Source of the DNA: Agelas oroides
Taxonomy: Eukaryota > Porifera > Demospongiae > Agelasida > Agelasidae
Direction: 5' to 3'
Assembly: GCA_949130485.1 (NCBI GenBank)
Contig: OX422187.1
Span: 744,001-808,000 of the forward strand
DNA length: 64,000 nucleotides
The position numbers and the translations under genes are program-made. Below, piece by piece: positions 34,848 to 45,767 of this stretch (position 1 is its first letter; each line of letters begins with the position of its first letter). The notes beneath the pieces were generated by a model. It was not told the origin of the DNA. It ran no database searches and worked only from the letters and a program-made list of their open reading frames with translations.

Positions 34848-35084
34848 GAGTTAAAGCTAGTTAACAGCGAGGCGAGGGCAATAAAGGGGCGGGCGCGCGC
34901 ACAGTGGGGCGGGCGCGCGCACAGTGGGGCGCGCGTACAGAGGTGTGATTGGGCAGGTACGCGGCGGTGCGGCGGTAGTTACTAAGCAGCCAGCATCGGC
35001 TTGAAATGCGCACTTTGCTACGATTCAGCGCAGCACCCAGCAAGTGTCTCTTGCACCCACCCTCCCACCCCCTAAACAGAGAGT

Positions 35085-35880
35085 ATGGTGTATAGTGGAC
35101 CGGTGTCAGAGGCGTGAATGACTCCCCGGCGTGAGTGACTCCCCGGTCATTGACGCCTAAGGCGGAACTGACTCCCCCCTGGCGGGAATGATTCCCCTAC
35201 GACCGTGATGATGGCTGCGCTGCTACAAAACTGACTTTTCAAATAGCATGATGTCTGAATTTCTAAACAAGAAAAGGAATATGTACCTGCTTCAGTCCAA
35301 GGTGAATTCACTACAAGCGACAGTACACTGCCGTGTGTCAGTATTGGCCTAAACCCGACCACTGTGACGGCAGAAACATGCTTGCGAAGGATGGTATGAC
35401 TACTCATGCATGTGGATCAAAAGAAATACCCCAAAAATGTGTGAGTGTGGCTACTGCGCATGCACACAGCAACAACCGCATGGACATTATGCTACAGCAC
35501 ATTGTGCTAAACGCTGTCTCTTTAATAGCTGTAGAAGTCTGTTAATGTCACAACGTACTTTGTGATGATTTTATGTCATTGTTAGCTAGACTTGTCATTG
35601 TAAAGTCATGTATTATTGCATTAAAATCCTCTCTCCGTGTGTGCACAATATATTGTAACTTGGCGTGAGCCAGTGACTCCCCAGACATTGATACCTAGGC
35701 GTGAGTTACCCAGGGGAGTCATTCGCGTCAGGGGGGAGTCATTCATGCCAAGGCAAAAATGTTCGGGGAGTCACTCACGCCTAGGCGTCAGTGACTGGGA
35801 GTCATTCACGCCTAGGCACCAGTGACCGGGAGTCACGTACGACGGGAGTCATTCGCGCCTATGACACCGGTATGGTATAG
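35085..35880. mobile_element. 0.8-kb element with clustered GTGAATGACTCCCC palindromes
   Basis: Inverted ends are ACCGGTGTCAGAGGCGTGAA at the left and the near complement at the right. Short motifs of the type GTGAATGACTCCCC / GGGGAGTCATTC are repeated in both orientations at 35110-35205 and 35660-35865, with CCTAGGCG between some. The 440-base centre has no gene. Its architecture resembles the element at 25413, with a different word. Confidence 0.7.
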
Positions 35881-35887
35881 CTTCTTC

Positions 35888-35981
35888 CTAGTCTCGCAAG
35901 CCAGCCGTATTTTTCTTTATTTCCGGTGGGAGGAGTGCTCCTCCCACCGGAAATAAAGAAAAATACGGCTGGCGAGACTAG
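35888..35981. mobile_element. 94-bp near-perfect hairpin, TAGTCTCGC family
   Basis: The arms CCAGCCGTATTTTTCTTTAT and their complement meet at a 2-base centre (GGAGTGCTCC). The outer ends are CTAGTCTCG, and the left arm has a 4-base insertion (CAAG). CTTC flanks both sides. Confidence 0.88.
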
Positions 35982-36073
35982 CTTCTCCCCTCCGTGGGAA
36001 TCCTCCGCCAAGGAGTTTCAGGACTTCTAGGCGTGACGTGGTGCAGAAGTTTGTCTCAATGTGCCCCCTGGTT

Positions 36074-36289
36074 GGGCGGTTTGGGGCCCCCACACAGCAC
36101 GTAAAATAAGGGGCCCGCCTTCCCAATCCACTCCCACTTCCGGTCGGGGCAGGCATATGCGCATGACTTACTGACCAGGAGGGCGCAAGGTTACAGACCA
36201 TCTGCACCCATTCTGCCATTCCACGTCTACTATCAGAGGAGACAGGAACAGTTAGATGTAGAAATGAGAGTGACGACCGAAGACTGTTA
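36074..36289. repeat. dispersed repeat copy B with empty MITE site
   Basis: Uninterrupted counterpart of 34327-34847. The insertion target ATCCAC is present once at 36126-36131. Differences from copy A are few (for example CATATGCGCATG against CATATGCCGGCATG). Confidence 0.9.
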
Positions 36290-36397
36290 ATGAATACTTA
36301 TTGAATTACGTAATAAATAAATAATAACCATTTTGGAAAGTGTGAAGGCTAGAAACGACCGCCAAGAAGACTGCAGTTGAAGAGAACTATTCCTTAG

Positions 36398-36684
36398 GTG
36401 ATTTTCAGAAGGCACCAAGAGAAGATGGTGTTCATGGGAATGGGAGCTTCTGGATTATAAATCCAGACTGTGACTATATTATTTTCGAAGATGGCAACTT
36501 TCGATCACGAGGAGGTAGGAGGAAGGTAAAGCCAAAGCTAAAGGTGGTAAGGGGTGATGGAGGCAGGAAAAGTGAAGATCAATCACCACCTGAAACACCT
36601 ACTGAGGGTGTACCCAGTTCCAACCCAAAGCAGGCATCGATTGTCATACCTGAAACAGATGACCAGAGTGGATTGGGACAGTAG
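36398..36684 (+). CDS. forkhead-domain terminal exon (partial)
   Basis: Forkhead proteins are winged-helix transcription factors. This segment lacks an ATG and looks like an exon: the acceptor-like CTATTCCTTAG precedes it, the frame is open to TAG at 36684, and it encodes DFQKAPREDG, then GNGSFWIINPDCDY and FEDGNFRSRGGRRK. These match the end of helix 3, the beta strands and the second wing of forkhead domains (the usual pattern is FxKVPR, GKGSxWxxDPD, FENGNFRRRR). A basic patch (RRKVKPKLK) and an acidic, Pro/Ser-rich tail follow (SPPETPTEGVPSS). The frame is also open further left (ENYSLGDFQ, like the NLSL before FxK), so the true 5' edge is uncertain. The first helices of the domain were not found in the window. 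It could be a retained fragment. Confidence 0.6.
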
Positions 36685-37112
36685 AGTAGTACGCATACAT
36701 GATTGAACACCTAAGTGCTGATCTCATAATTTAATGGTCTACAATACAACAGATCACAAATTTTCCATCTCGTGTATATTTGATGTATTCACCTTGGTTT
36801 TCCACTGTATATCTCAGTAATACATTTCCTTTGGTTTATGGGTGAGAGGTTTAGAACCAAGACAGAGCACATAGTACCTGTGCAGTAGGGTGGTGCTCAG
36901 TGTAGTGTACAAAAGGTAGTGTTAATCTCAAAAAAAGGCTAAGACTGCTCTGCAGTCAGCATATACACCCACGCATTATGATGACAACAATTAAGAAACC
37001 CACACTAGCCTCGTTCTCAGGCTCGTGCGTGGGCGGGGAGAAAAGAGGCTGCATGTACACACCGTTAGCGTATGCGCCAAGTTTCCTTGGTAACCTGCAC
37101 CATGGATAATAT

Positions 37113-37490
37113 GTTATAGATAAACCACAGTAGACAGGGATTTATGGTCCATAAACCATCCGAGCCCAAGGGCGCAGCCCGAGGGCGAGGGTTGTTTATG
37201 GACCATAAATCCCTGTCTACTGTGGTTTATCCTCCACTCTGATTGGTCCTTGTTGTTATTAGTAAACACACATGGTAGTTTTCACTGTAAACAAGCTATG
37301 TTATTAGCAAACATGTAAAGTAGTTTATACTGTAAACAAGGTAGCTTATACGTAGGAAACATCATTTTACAACTTTACACTGTAAACACCATTTTACAAC
37401 TTCTGGAGTATATGGAACAGAATCTACAACTTCCTGTCAGTATATGACCCACCTGTTGCCACAGAAATAAGGGTGAAGTGGAGTATATAG
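37113..37490 (+). mobile_element. half copy of the AAACCACAGTAGACAGGG hairpin family
   Basis: It starts GATAAACCACAGTAGACAGG, forms a first hairpin (to about 37230) and continues with TCTGATTGGTCCTTGTTGTT and GGTGAAGTGGAGTATAT. It corresponds to the left half of the complete element at 49843-50592. Confidence 0.85.
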
Positions 37491-37859
37491 TACATGTAGT
37501 ACTACGTGTACTATATTATCCATGCCTGCACGAGACTGGGAACGTAGATAATAGAGTCGACTCTATTATCTATGGAACGGGTGAAGATGGAAAGTGAAGG
37601 TGAGAAGAACTAATGATCTGCTAAAAGCTTTATAATATACTGTCGAGACAAATTAAGAAACCAGTACGAAGCCATGATGCTCAGCTAAGAGTAGAGCATT
37701 GTCGCTGTCGTGAAAGCATGCAGACCCGCCCGTCGCTTTATGCGACAGCAAGCTTGGAGACTCGCATAGAGAGACTGCAAGGCTAACGCAGCTATAAATA
37801 GTCTATATCCTGTAAGCATGCAGTTAGGTAAAATGGAAAATGGATACAGCATAGTAAAG

Positions 37860-37991
37860 GCATTCAGTAACCATCTGTGCAGTATATATAGAGGATTGTG
37901 AGGGCTGGTGGTTGTCCAGCTGTTGTGGTTCAGTGGCAGAGCACTGGCGGCTCAAGCCAGAGGTGTCCTGGGTTTGACTCCCAGTGACTGC
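37860..37991 (+). mobile_element. tRNA-derived SINE, copy 1
   Basis: An upstream block (GCATTCAGTA, GAGGATTGTGAGGG) is shared with the copy at 46770. The tRNA-like part (37919-37991) has an A-box-like GGTTCAGTGGCAGAGC, a perfect 5-bp anticodon stem (CTGGC/GCCAG), and a T arm CTGGG-TTTGACT-CCCAG. The base before the presumed anticodon is not U, so it is not a normal tRNA. Confidence 0.75.
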
Positions 37992-38514
37992 CGGTTTTTC
38001 TATTTTCGCCTCATAACATCCAAAATTCATTTATTTCCAGCATGAGGCAAGATGCTCTGAGCAAGGAAAAGGATGGTTCCAACTGTCGTTTAGAGCATTG
38101 GTGAAGATGGCCGTACCATTCACTATAGTTTCCCTACTCATTCTGTAGAATTGCAGGAAACACACAGTGACCAATCCTCAGGCGAGGACCCCTCATTGCC
38201 AAGATCTTGTGAGGAGGAAGGATCAGATGGAAGAATGCCTTTGAGCACTGAAGGTGAATGTCACATTGTTGTAACATGTAGCAATGGTTAATACTTGGTC
38301 ATATGTAAAGAAAAACACAACTAGATTGTTACACACTACATGTATATATACAGTACCCAACCACTCAGGAAAAGCTTATCAGTGACACGTAAGCGCAAAG
38401 CGTGAATGACCCAACTGTCCTTTAAGTGGCTGGGAACAAGACACATAATTAGCAGACCAGCAGTGCAAACTTTGACTTCTATATAAGGAAGTCAATACGG
38501 TTTTGCTTTACATA

Positions 38515-38770
38515 CACTGTAAAAAAAGTGGGTAGTTTTAACCCATTTTGGTTACCTCAGTTTCATACCCTTTTCCACACGATTGGACAATTTCATTAGC
38601 AAAGTATTCTCCCATGACATTTACTAATGTCCTGGAAAGTCAAATTAAGTTGTTAATCTGTTGGAATCTAAAGCAGACAGTGGGACTCCACTGTGTTTAA
38701 CAATGCAGACAATTGAAAGAAAACTGAGGTAACCAAATTGAGTCAGAACAACCTTTCCTTTTTTACAGTG
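38515..38770. mobile_element. MITE with CACTGTAAAAAA ends
   Basis: The ends are CACTGTAAAAAA and the complement, flanked by TA on both sides. Subterminal inverted words are TTGGTTACCTCAGTTT and its complement. Length is 256 bp and there is no coding capacity. A TA flank suggests a Tc1/mariner-type or similar origin. Confidence 0.85.
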
Positions 38771-38912
38771 TACTGTTACAAAGATTCTGCAGAACTGTGC
38801 ACCACAAACCAAATCTTGTGGTAACTAGGTGAATGCAATGCATTGTGGGGCGAGCGTGAGAGAGTTGTATTGTGTGTTCATAGGCAGCATGGTAGCGTAT
38901 TAGTCTATCAAG

Positions 38913-38967
38913 CTAGACCATCTCTCACCCTCCAGAAAAGTGAGAAGAAAGGTGAGAGATGGTCTAG
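38913..38967. repeat. small hairpin
   Basis: CTAGACCATCTCTCACC (38913-38929) is followed by its exact complement at 38951-38967. It is directly upstream of the TTGGGGTGAGCC-ended element. Confidence 0.85.
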
Positions 38968-38976
38968 CAGATGTTA

Positions 38977-39450
38977 TTGGGGTGAGCCTGAGCGAGCCCC
39001 ACACTAGCGGGACTGCATTGCGCACGTGCGTGTGTATGTCTGTCTGTCTGTCGGTTTGCTTGCGGCCATATACCGTAAATTTTAATTTAACGCGTTAAAG
39101 TATTTTACGAAGCTTTGAACGTCCTCGTGTACTCGGTAGATGAAGGCTACAGCCAGAGTGCAGCGTCGGCGACATGAAGCGAAGACGACTGAAGTTGAAG
39201 CACGCATGGCAACTTAATCGTGGTTTTGTACAGCTACGGACTTTCAACAGCAGGGTGCTCACAACGGTGTAAATTATGGACGATGGTTGAAGTCGCTTCG
39301 GGTAAAAGCCCGTGCATAAGCGGCACTCATACACGCCGGAGACTCAGCTCGTGATTTGAGCGTGAAGCTTAGTCCATGCATGTGTTATTGTGTAGCTACA
39401 GTAGCTGCCCTGGCTGGAGAAACGACTGGCATATGCATCAAACATTTATC
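38977..39450 (+). mobile_element. third copy of the TTGGGGCGAGCC-ended element
   Basis: It begins TTGGGGTGAGCCTGAGCGAG and follows the copy at 14234 through CACTAGCGGGACTGCATTGC, GGCCATATACCG, GGAGACTCAGCTCGTGA and CTGGAGAAACGACTGG. The right inverted end was not seen. Confidence 0.7.
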
Positions 39451-39750
39451 TCGGCCCCTGGCACTGTTATGCATTATGATTGTGCATATATATATATGCA
39501 TAGTAGTGTTGTTTTAGTTAACTAAAACTAAAATATATTTTAGTAACAGGTTAGCATTTTTAGTAATTGAACTAAAAATGCTCTTGACAAAGATGAAAAT
39601 AATACCAATATACTGTAACATCATTATTCAGGTGGTATCTTAGGAAGCAAATGCCTGATTGCTTTGAAATTAATTTTGTCCTATGGTAAGATCAAAAGGT
39701 GGTAATGAGATAGTTGGTTTTATCTTGATTTCTTTTAAATGAGGGATATG

Positions 39751-40084
39751 CAAGGGCGTAGCTAGGATTTGTTGAGTGAGGAGGCAATACCTTACCGCGC
39801 GCTTCGCGCGCGGCGAAAATTTAGCTAATTAATTATTCATAACTTAACTAATTCAATCAACCAACGTTAAAAGGACGTAAATATCTTTCCTTCCACGCTT
39901 TGTAAAGAAAGTCGTTGTCAATGCTGCTGGTCTTTTCCCAACCAGGAGCGAGTGAGTTCCGATGTAATTTACTTTGCGCATGCGCTGGCTACTTTATAGG
40001 ACATCGCCAATGCGTGCGCGCGTTCTTACGCAGAAAACTGAGGAGGCAACTGCCTCCTCTGCCTCATTGCTAGCTACGCCCCTG
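39751..40084. mobile_element. MITE with GGGCGTAGCTAG ends
   Basis: The left end AAGGGCGTAGCTAGG and right end CTAGCTACGCCCCT are inverted copies, with GAGGAGGCA shared further in. GATATGC flanks both sides. A GC-rich mini-hairpin (CCGCGCGCTTCGCGCGCGG) lies near the left end. It is non-coding. Confidence 0.85.
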
Positions 40085-41421
40085 ATATGCCAGGTTTAGC
40101 TCAGCAGGTCACACATGTAGAGGATAATTTGTAATAGGTGTGTTGAAGATATAGTAGGATGTGTGAATTTGGAGGATGATGTTTATAGTAGCAAGTCTTC
40201 TCTGTCTTATGAAGTGGGTGACGCTCTGCAAATACTGTATACATATGCAGTGAGTAAATGTAGAATACTAGAGCTAACATTTTCATAGATACTGAGGGAG
40301 AGAGGAGCAAGAAGGGGATCTTAAAAGTTGAGTGTCAGGCTGTCAAATTACATATCACCAACTTTTATCTGATGCCAAGTCTCAGGAACATTTAGCACTT
40401 GTTACACACCGTATGAAATGAAAATCAGCAGATCACATATTGGTGGACGAAAGAGAAAGAGCTTGTTACAATGATGCGTTTGTAACTAGTTTCATTACTA
40501 TTTTTAGCACACAAGAGCCTCAGGTGTATTTAAGAAAAGGAATTTTGATAGTCATTGTTGAGCCATAATATCCAATTTTGACTAGCCAGATGGCTTCAGC
40601 TTAGTTGAAAACACTATGTTCCCGTCATGACGTAGTCCATAGAGCGATCCTTGTAGCTTGCATCCACGATTCTTGCCCTTGGAATGCCATAAATTGTCGC
40701 TACGACGTGACGTCATGTCCTCCCTCCTCTGGCATACCACTGTCCTTCCATGTAGATATGTATCACATTTCAGTGATCCACAAATGTGTGCCCATTGTAG
40801 CTTGAGAACTTCAGTTGAAAGGCACATTTTTGTTTGCTCGTTGGTCTTTCTAATTATCCCCAACAATTTTTTGTGCTGTTTGAGTACATATGTATCACTT
40901 ACGTTCATTGAGTGACAGAGGGCAATGGGGAGAAGAAAGCTCAAAAGCAGCTGCATGAGCCCTGAAGTAGGTTCTCCCCATATATGAGACAATCCGTGTC
41001 AAGGTTGACTTCCCCAATTGCTTCAGAAGCTTCAGTTCTACCTGCTACTGATTATGTACCTCTTTCGTAAAGCAGGTGACGAATAGCAGGGTGGGGGGCT
41101 AAGTAGAAAATAACTGCTTATTCCAGCAAAGAAGGCATGTAAGTAACAATGGTTGCTCCATCAGATGCCTGATCTTTCACTTGAAGCGAGGCTAGATTTT
41201 TTATCGGCTACATTTTACAGCTGTGTATACTGCATTTGATCAGAGGTTTTTACTTAGTCTGTCATCATGATATAAAATATAAAATTTCTCTTTACTTATC
41301 TTGAGCATGCATGGTACACACACGCACTAGTCTTGTTAATGGGTTTATTTTTCACTTTACAGAGGGAAGTGTACTCCTTGTGTTGACTCACAGTGACACA
41401 AGAAGCATAGCCGACACAGAC
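40085..41421. other. no supported gene
   Basis: A 136-codon minus-strand frame (40992-40582) contains a hydrophobic stretch (LMQLLLSFLLPIALC) that could be a signal peptide, but there are no family motifs or splice context. The rest shows nothing recognisable. Confidence 0.35.
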
Positions 41422-42015
41422 CAAGATGGAACTTTCTGGAGCTGGTCATGCCAGTTCATGTACTGAAAGTCACCACTATAGTGCTCTCTGACACGCACAT
41501 CACCTATTACCTCATGCTATAAGCTACCTGTGTTGCTCAAAACTTTTGTATGCTAGTTAACATGCCAGCTACGCACATTTTTACACATTTTCTGTATGCA
41601 TAATTAATTCTTTCATTTCACATCCTGAAAAATAGCAAACACAAGTTTCAACAACTTTTCTGAGTAACATAATGATAGTAGTAATAAACTATGTCAGTGT
41701 CTTGGCTGTCTCTTCAGGAAGCTGGAAATGGCCCCAAGTCATGTGCGGACCGTTGAGCAGGTACCGCGAACAGCTGTAACTTCCGCATAGAATTACGCAC
41801 ACACGTGAAACTTTGGCTAATGTGTACTTCTACTTCCCGCACAGCTCGCTTATTAGTTGCATGGGAATAGCCCGTGCATTTCCCAAGATATACCGATTTT
41901 TAGGTCTGCGTGACTGGGGTCAAAGGTTATATTCAACGCGCGCGTTTGATCGTGTGCCGAAAATAAATTTGTATGGCCACGTATGGACTTCCGGTACGGT
42001 GGCGATTCCACTGTA
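41422..42015 (+). repeat. left copy of a 595-bp inverted duplication
   Basis: It is almost identical (about ten differences) to the reverse complement of 63406-64000. Landmarks are CAAGATGGAACTTTCTGGAG, AAACTATGTCAGTGTCTTGG and GGCCACGTATGGACTTCCGG. It ends directly before the p190-like exon. The partner reaches the window edge, so the true length is unknown. Confidence 0.95.
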
Positions 42016-42089
42016 TTAAAGCAGAAAGAAAGTTATGGAAACCTCCTACTTTTGTTTTCCACCCGTGCCTTAATACACCTGAGTACTGG

Positions 42090-43030
42090 GGCGCCAGCAA
42101 GATGGCACAAAAGTGAGATTCCAGGTCGTGGAACAGACGGAGTTCTACGAGATGGGGAGCTCTGACCAACTTTGCTCGCATCCTGCCAACGAAGACTACC
42201 TCACCCGCGCCTCCGCGGTCCACTTCTCATCTCGCTCCAGGGGAAAGGTAGCTTGCACGCGGAGGAAGTAATTATAAGTTTGCCAGAAGGAGTACTAGCA
42301 GTGGACCGCTTAGAGCCACGCAGCTATTCCCAAACAACGACTTTAGTGCAAATGGAAAGGGGAAAAGCGGTATCTATGGATACATCTGCGTATTCGATCC
42401 AACTCTGGAAGGAGAGCAAATGGAAAGGCTTTGTTACTGAACTTTTGCGTATGCTGGAAAGGAGAAAACGTAAGATGGTTCTTGCATGCACTAAATGTGA
42501 TGCTGTTGATGAGATAAAAATTCGATACGGTGCAAACCTTTCCATGTATGCACTGAAGAAAAAACAAGTACCTTTCATTGAGGTATCAGCAAGGGAATCG
42601 ATCGAGGTGTTTTTCTCCCTGGTTAGCCCTCCAAAGAAGCACCACCTTCCGAAAGGAGTCAAGCGAACTTCACCTTCCAACTATCTGACCTACAGAGCAG
42701 TAAAAGAAACACAAAAGTACGACCTGAACCATGCACGAGATGCCTATCGTAAGCTCCTACAACAGAAAGTGACTGATTTCTCTGCTACGTGGAGCAAAGT
42801 GTACCCCGTGTTGGAAAGAGAGCCTGAGTTCTCACTGGTGCTTCAGATTGCTGGCAAGGAGGGAAAGGAGATGGTGAAGAAAATGTTCTGCTTGAGGCTC
42901 ATTGAGATCAAGCTGACAGAGGCAAGCAAGCAGTATGGATTCTCTTCGGCAAGGAAGAAGCTGTACAAAGACCAGTCACGCTCCCACCAAGAGTACCTCT
43001 CGAAGGCTTTCAAAGAGCACCCAGATCTAG
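42090..43030 (+). CDS. p190 RhoGAP-like (ARHGAP5/35) exon: GTPase-like domain end and FF domain
   Basis: p190 proteins have an N-terminal GTPase-like domain, FF domains and a C-terminal RhoGAP domain that switches Rho off. The exon shows VVEQTEFYEM (vertebrate p190 has IVEQTEFIDD), LTRASAVHFSS, then LPEGVLAVD and MVLACTKCD (the TKCD guanine motif), FIEVSARES (the SAR motif), and an FF-type helix set (ARDAYRKLLQQ, DFSATWSKVYPVLE, MVKKMFCLRLIEIKL). It ends with donor CTAG|GTAAGT at 43030. Three frames are needed: an apparent YWG block at about 42092, the VEQTEF segment in the next frame, and LPEGVLAV onward in a third, so one-base shifts lie near 42100 and 42245. Upstream and RhoGAP exons are absent. 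It may be a pseudogene, or indel errors may affect a real gene. Confidence 0.72.
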
Positions 43031-43291
43031 GTAAGTGGCACACTCATTTGTCTAACCTTACTACATTGTTTCTAGAAGTCTAGATTGGGGCTAAACTCTG
43101 GGAGTTTGGGCTGGAGACAGCAATTTGAGCCTTGAGCCACTTGGAAAGATTGTGTGAAAGATAAAATTTCAATGGTAAATGGTAGCTGCCTTCTATGTCA
43201 TTCTGTATGTGTGTTCCTCAACAGCGTGTTTAAGTACATTACTAGCCTATGAGCACTTATGAGCTGCTAATAAATTCACATACCGTAAACT

Positions 43292-44007
43292 TTTTATACC
43301 AGATTTGGTTCCTTTCTCCTCCTGGTTTCCAACAATGTATAGGTACAGATTTTTGCAGTAATCTACCCAATTTGGATGATTTCTACAATTTTTAGCCCTA
43401 TATAGTACAGATTTTTGCAGTAATCTACCCAATTTGGATGATTTCCTTTCTGAATGGTTCCAGATCTGGTTCTTTTCTTAAAGTACCAGATCTGCTTGAT
43501 ATATTTCTGCCAGATCTGGTTCTTTTGTTAAAGTACCAGATCTGGTAGATGCCTTTCTACCAGATCTGGTTCCTTTCTTAAAGTACCAGATCTGGTAGAT
43601 GCCTTTCTACCAGATCTGGTTGCTTTCTTGATTGTGCTTTAATATAAGTATAATTATACAAAAGGTGGAATGAATACAGTATCAGTTAACACAAAGTCGA
43701 GACAAGTCCATAGCATGTATGATGTTACAATTTAAGAAAAAACCCAGATCTGGCAGAAAGATATCAACCAGATCTGGAACCATTCAGAAAGGAAATCATC
43801 CAAATTGGGTAGATTACTGCAAAAATCTGTACTATATAGGGCTAAAAAATGAAGAAATCATCCAAATTGGGTAGATTACTGCAAAAATCTGTACTATATA
43901 GGGCTAAAAATTGTAGAAATCATCCAAATTGGGTAGATTACTGCAAAAATCTGTACCTATACATTGTTGGAAACCAGGAGGAGAAAGGAACCAAATCTGG
44001 TATAAAA
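43292..44007. mobile_element. 716-bp foldback element with internal AGATCTGG repeats
   Basis: Left (43292-43470) and right (43740-44007) parts are inverted copies (TACAGATTTTTGCAGTAATC, GGTTTCCAACAATGTATAGG). Each arm carries tandem copies of a roughly 75-base unit, two on the left and three on the right. The loop side has about three tandem 50-base units with CCAGATCTGGTTCCTTTCTT. Short TATACGG-type words lie just outside both ends. It falls after the p190 donor, possibly in its intron. Confidence 0.85.
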
Positions 44008-44297
44008 TTGCCTTTTTTTTTCTCCCAAATCTGGCTCCCGTACATACCTGCTTTTAGACCAATTCGCCAACTTTAATGCCCGCCAAAATAACCGGCTATA
44101 CGGTAAGTACCCTGTTGCCTTGTATTTGGGTAACTCACACCCAAATTAAATACTGTTTTTTGGGATTTATACAGAATACCTTAATATTGACTGTGGAATG
44201 GTATTACAGCTGCTGTTGTGTAGGGGTGGCGTTGGACATATGTATGTGTGTTGGGGTGACAGAAGGGGGGGTCACTGGGATATTGTAACAGCTTCCT

Positions 44298-44550
44298 CTA
44301 ATCCTGTGAGACATCAGGAAGCAGAAAGTCTTTAAAGTCTGTTGCACCACCTGGAGACAGTTTGTCTGCTTTCATCTCTAGCTGTAGCTTCCCTTGCTGA
44401 GCAATGCGATTATTCGCTAAAGTCTGTGCAAGGAGCACCTGAATTGGATTATGTCCTGCAGTAGCGGCTACACAGTTGACATATGGAGTGGAGATGAAAG
44501 CAGATAGTCTGGGAAAAACTTGATTCATGACCTTAGCAACACCAAGATAC
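44298..44550 (-). CDS. terminal exon of an unrecognised gene
   Basis: A good acceptor (AACTGTCACAG|GTATCTTGG at 44550) opens an 83-codon frame ending at TAG (44298). The protein reads YLGVAKVMNQVFPRL, then CVAATAGHNPIQVLL and QQGKLQLEMKADKL and ends FLLPDVSQD. Composition looks like a folded, helical cytosolic protein; there are no Cys clusters or membrane segments. I do not recognise the family. A possible upstream exon on the same strand encodes EESTVEIEFKEK before a GTGAGA donor near 45010, but the link is weak. It lies tail-to-tail with the p190-like exon. Confidence 0.4.
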
Positions 44551-45143
44551 CTGTGACAGTTGCACTGCTACTGCTTCTAGCTACTCTTGTGTGAGGGGAC
44601 GAAGCTGTAGAGAATGCTGCTAAGAGGAGATAATGAAGTGTAAAGTGCTATCTATGGCCAGTCCTTGTGGAGAGGTGAAGATTTTTTGTTTTCACCTTCA
44701 AGCCTAGTTTCAGTCCCAGACCCAAAACCAACTCCAGCACCGATCATTCACACGTTAATGCTAGAAGCATTGTTTGTGATGATGTGAGGGGACAAGACTG
44801 TTCCAAGCCTTTTCAACTCCAGGAGCTGACCTCCCAATGGGAGGAGGAGCAAGAAATGTGTCACTTTGGAAGCAACAGGGATTCCAAACTGTGGCTTTTG
44901 ATCTCCTGTTTAAATACTTTACCATTTGACTACAAACCATAACAGTTAAACTGCTCTGTAGTAGATTCATTGAAGCCTTCGAGGATGTCCTTAGGTTTTC
45001 CCATTCTCACCTTCTCTTTGAACTCTATCTCAACTGTACTTTCTTCTAGTTTACATCACTTTAATTGACACATTTCAGGTGATAGATTCCAGACATACTA
45101 AACACCTCCTGGTCAGGCCTCCCCTGTTTTTACATAAGATTCC

Positions 45144-45220
45144 CAGAATGTCTAATCCCAGAATGTCTAATCCCAGAATGTCTAATCCCAGAATGTCTAA
45201 TCCCAAAATGTCTAATGAGG
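45144..45220. repeat. 15-bp tandem repeat, five units
   Basis: CCCAGAATGTCTAAT repeats five times; the last unit has a one-base change (CCAAAATG). It is non-coding. Confidence 0.95.
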
Positions 45221-45415
45221 TGCTAAGTGAGTGTCAATTAAAGAAATGTACATTGTAGCTGTATTAACAGACTTTATTAATGGGTATATAACTGGTGAAA
45301 TATATTAGCTAAAATCAAAGTGGGTTTCTTGCCAGTAATTTCAACCATACAGACGTCTGGAAACTCGATCGGTGATGGCGCACTGCAAATGGTGTGCGAT
45401 CGATGAATGCTCCAG

Positions 45416-45533
45416 TAGCCTCATTCCCAGGCTCGTCGGGGCAAGGGGAGAACCTTGGAACGAGGCTGTGCTCCCAGGCCTTCCCTATTCTTGAACCACT
45501 GTTCCACTGTTATTGTGAACACAAATGGAAGGT

Positions 45534-45568
<35 letters not shown>

Positions 45569-45594
45569 AAACGGGGGAGGCCTGGGAACGAGGC
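45416..45594. mobile_element. nested TAGCCTCATTCCCAGGC hairpins with (CAA)n
   Basis: TAGCCTCATTCCCAGGCTCG pairs with TTGGAACGAGGCTG, followed by CTCCCAGGCCTTCCC and the complementary GGAGGCCTGGGAACGAGGCT at the right edge. A (CAA)n run of about 32 bases lies between. TGCTCC flanks the first hairpin on both sides. Confidence 0.7.
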
Positions 45595-45767
45595 TATACC
45601 AATCTTTGTACAGTGTGGTATATTGAGTATCTTTTTCTATGGTATTGTTTGCAGGACTGGTGCGTAATCTCACATGAGAGGAGTAGGGTTAGAAAGGATG
45701 GTTTGTGTGTAAGTGCATTGAAGCTTAGAGTGGCAAGAACGGCAAGAGTATGGGAAATGTATCGCAC

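Noticed and set aside
37919..37991. Functional tRNA gene
   Set aside because: The cloverleaf is good, but the base before the anticodon is not U, and the 60-base upstream block is shared with another copy, so it is a SINE.
40582..40992. Secreted peptide gene on the minus strand
   Set aside because: A hydrophobic stretch alone is not enough; no cleavage-site context, splice sites or homologous motifs were seen.
43849..44076. Lys/Asn-rich 75-codon ORF
   Set aside because: It lies in the repeated arm of the foldback element and appears on the opposite strand in the other arm.
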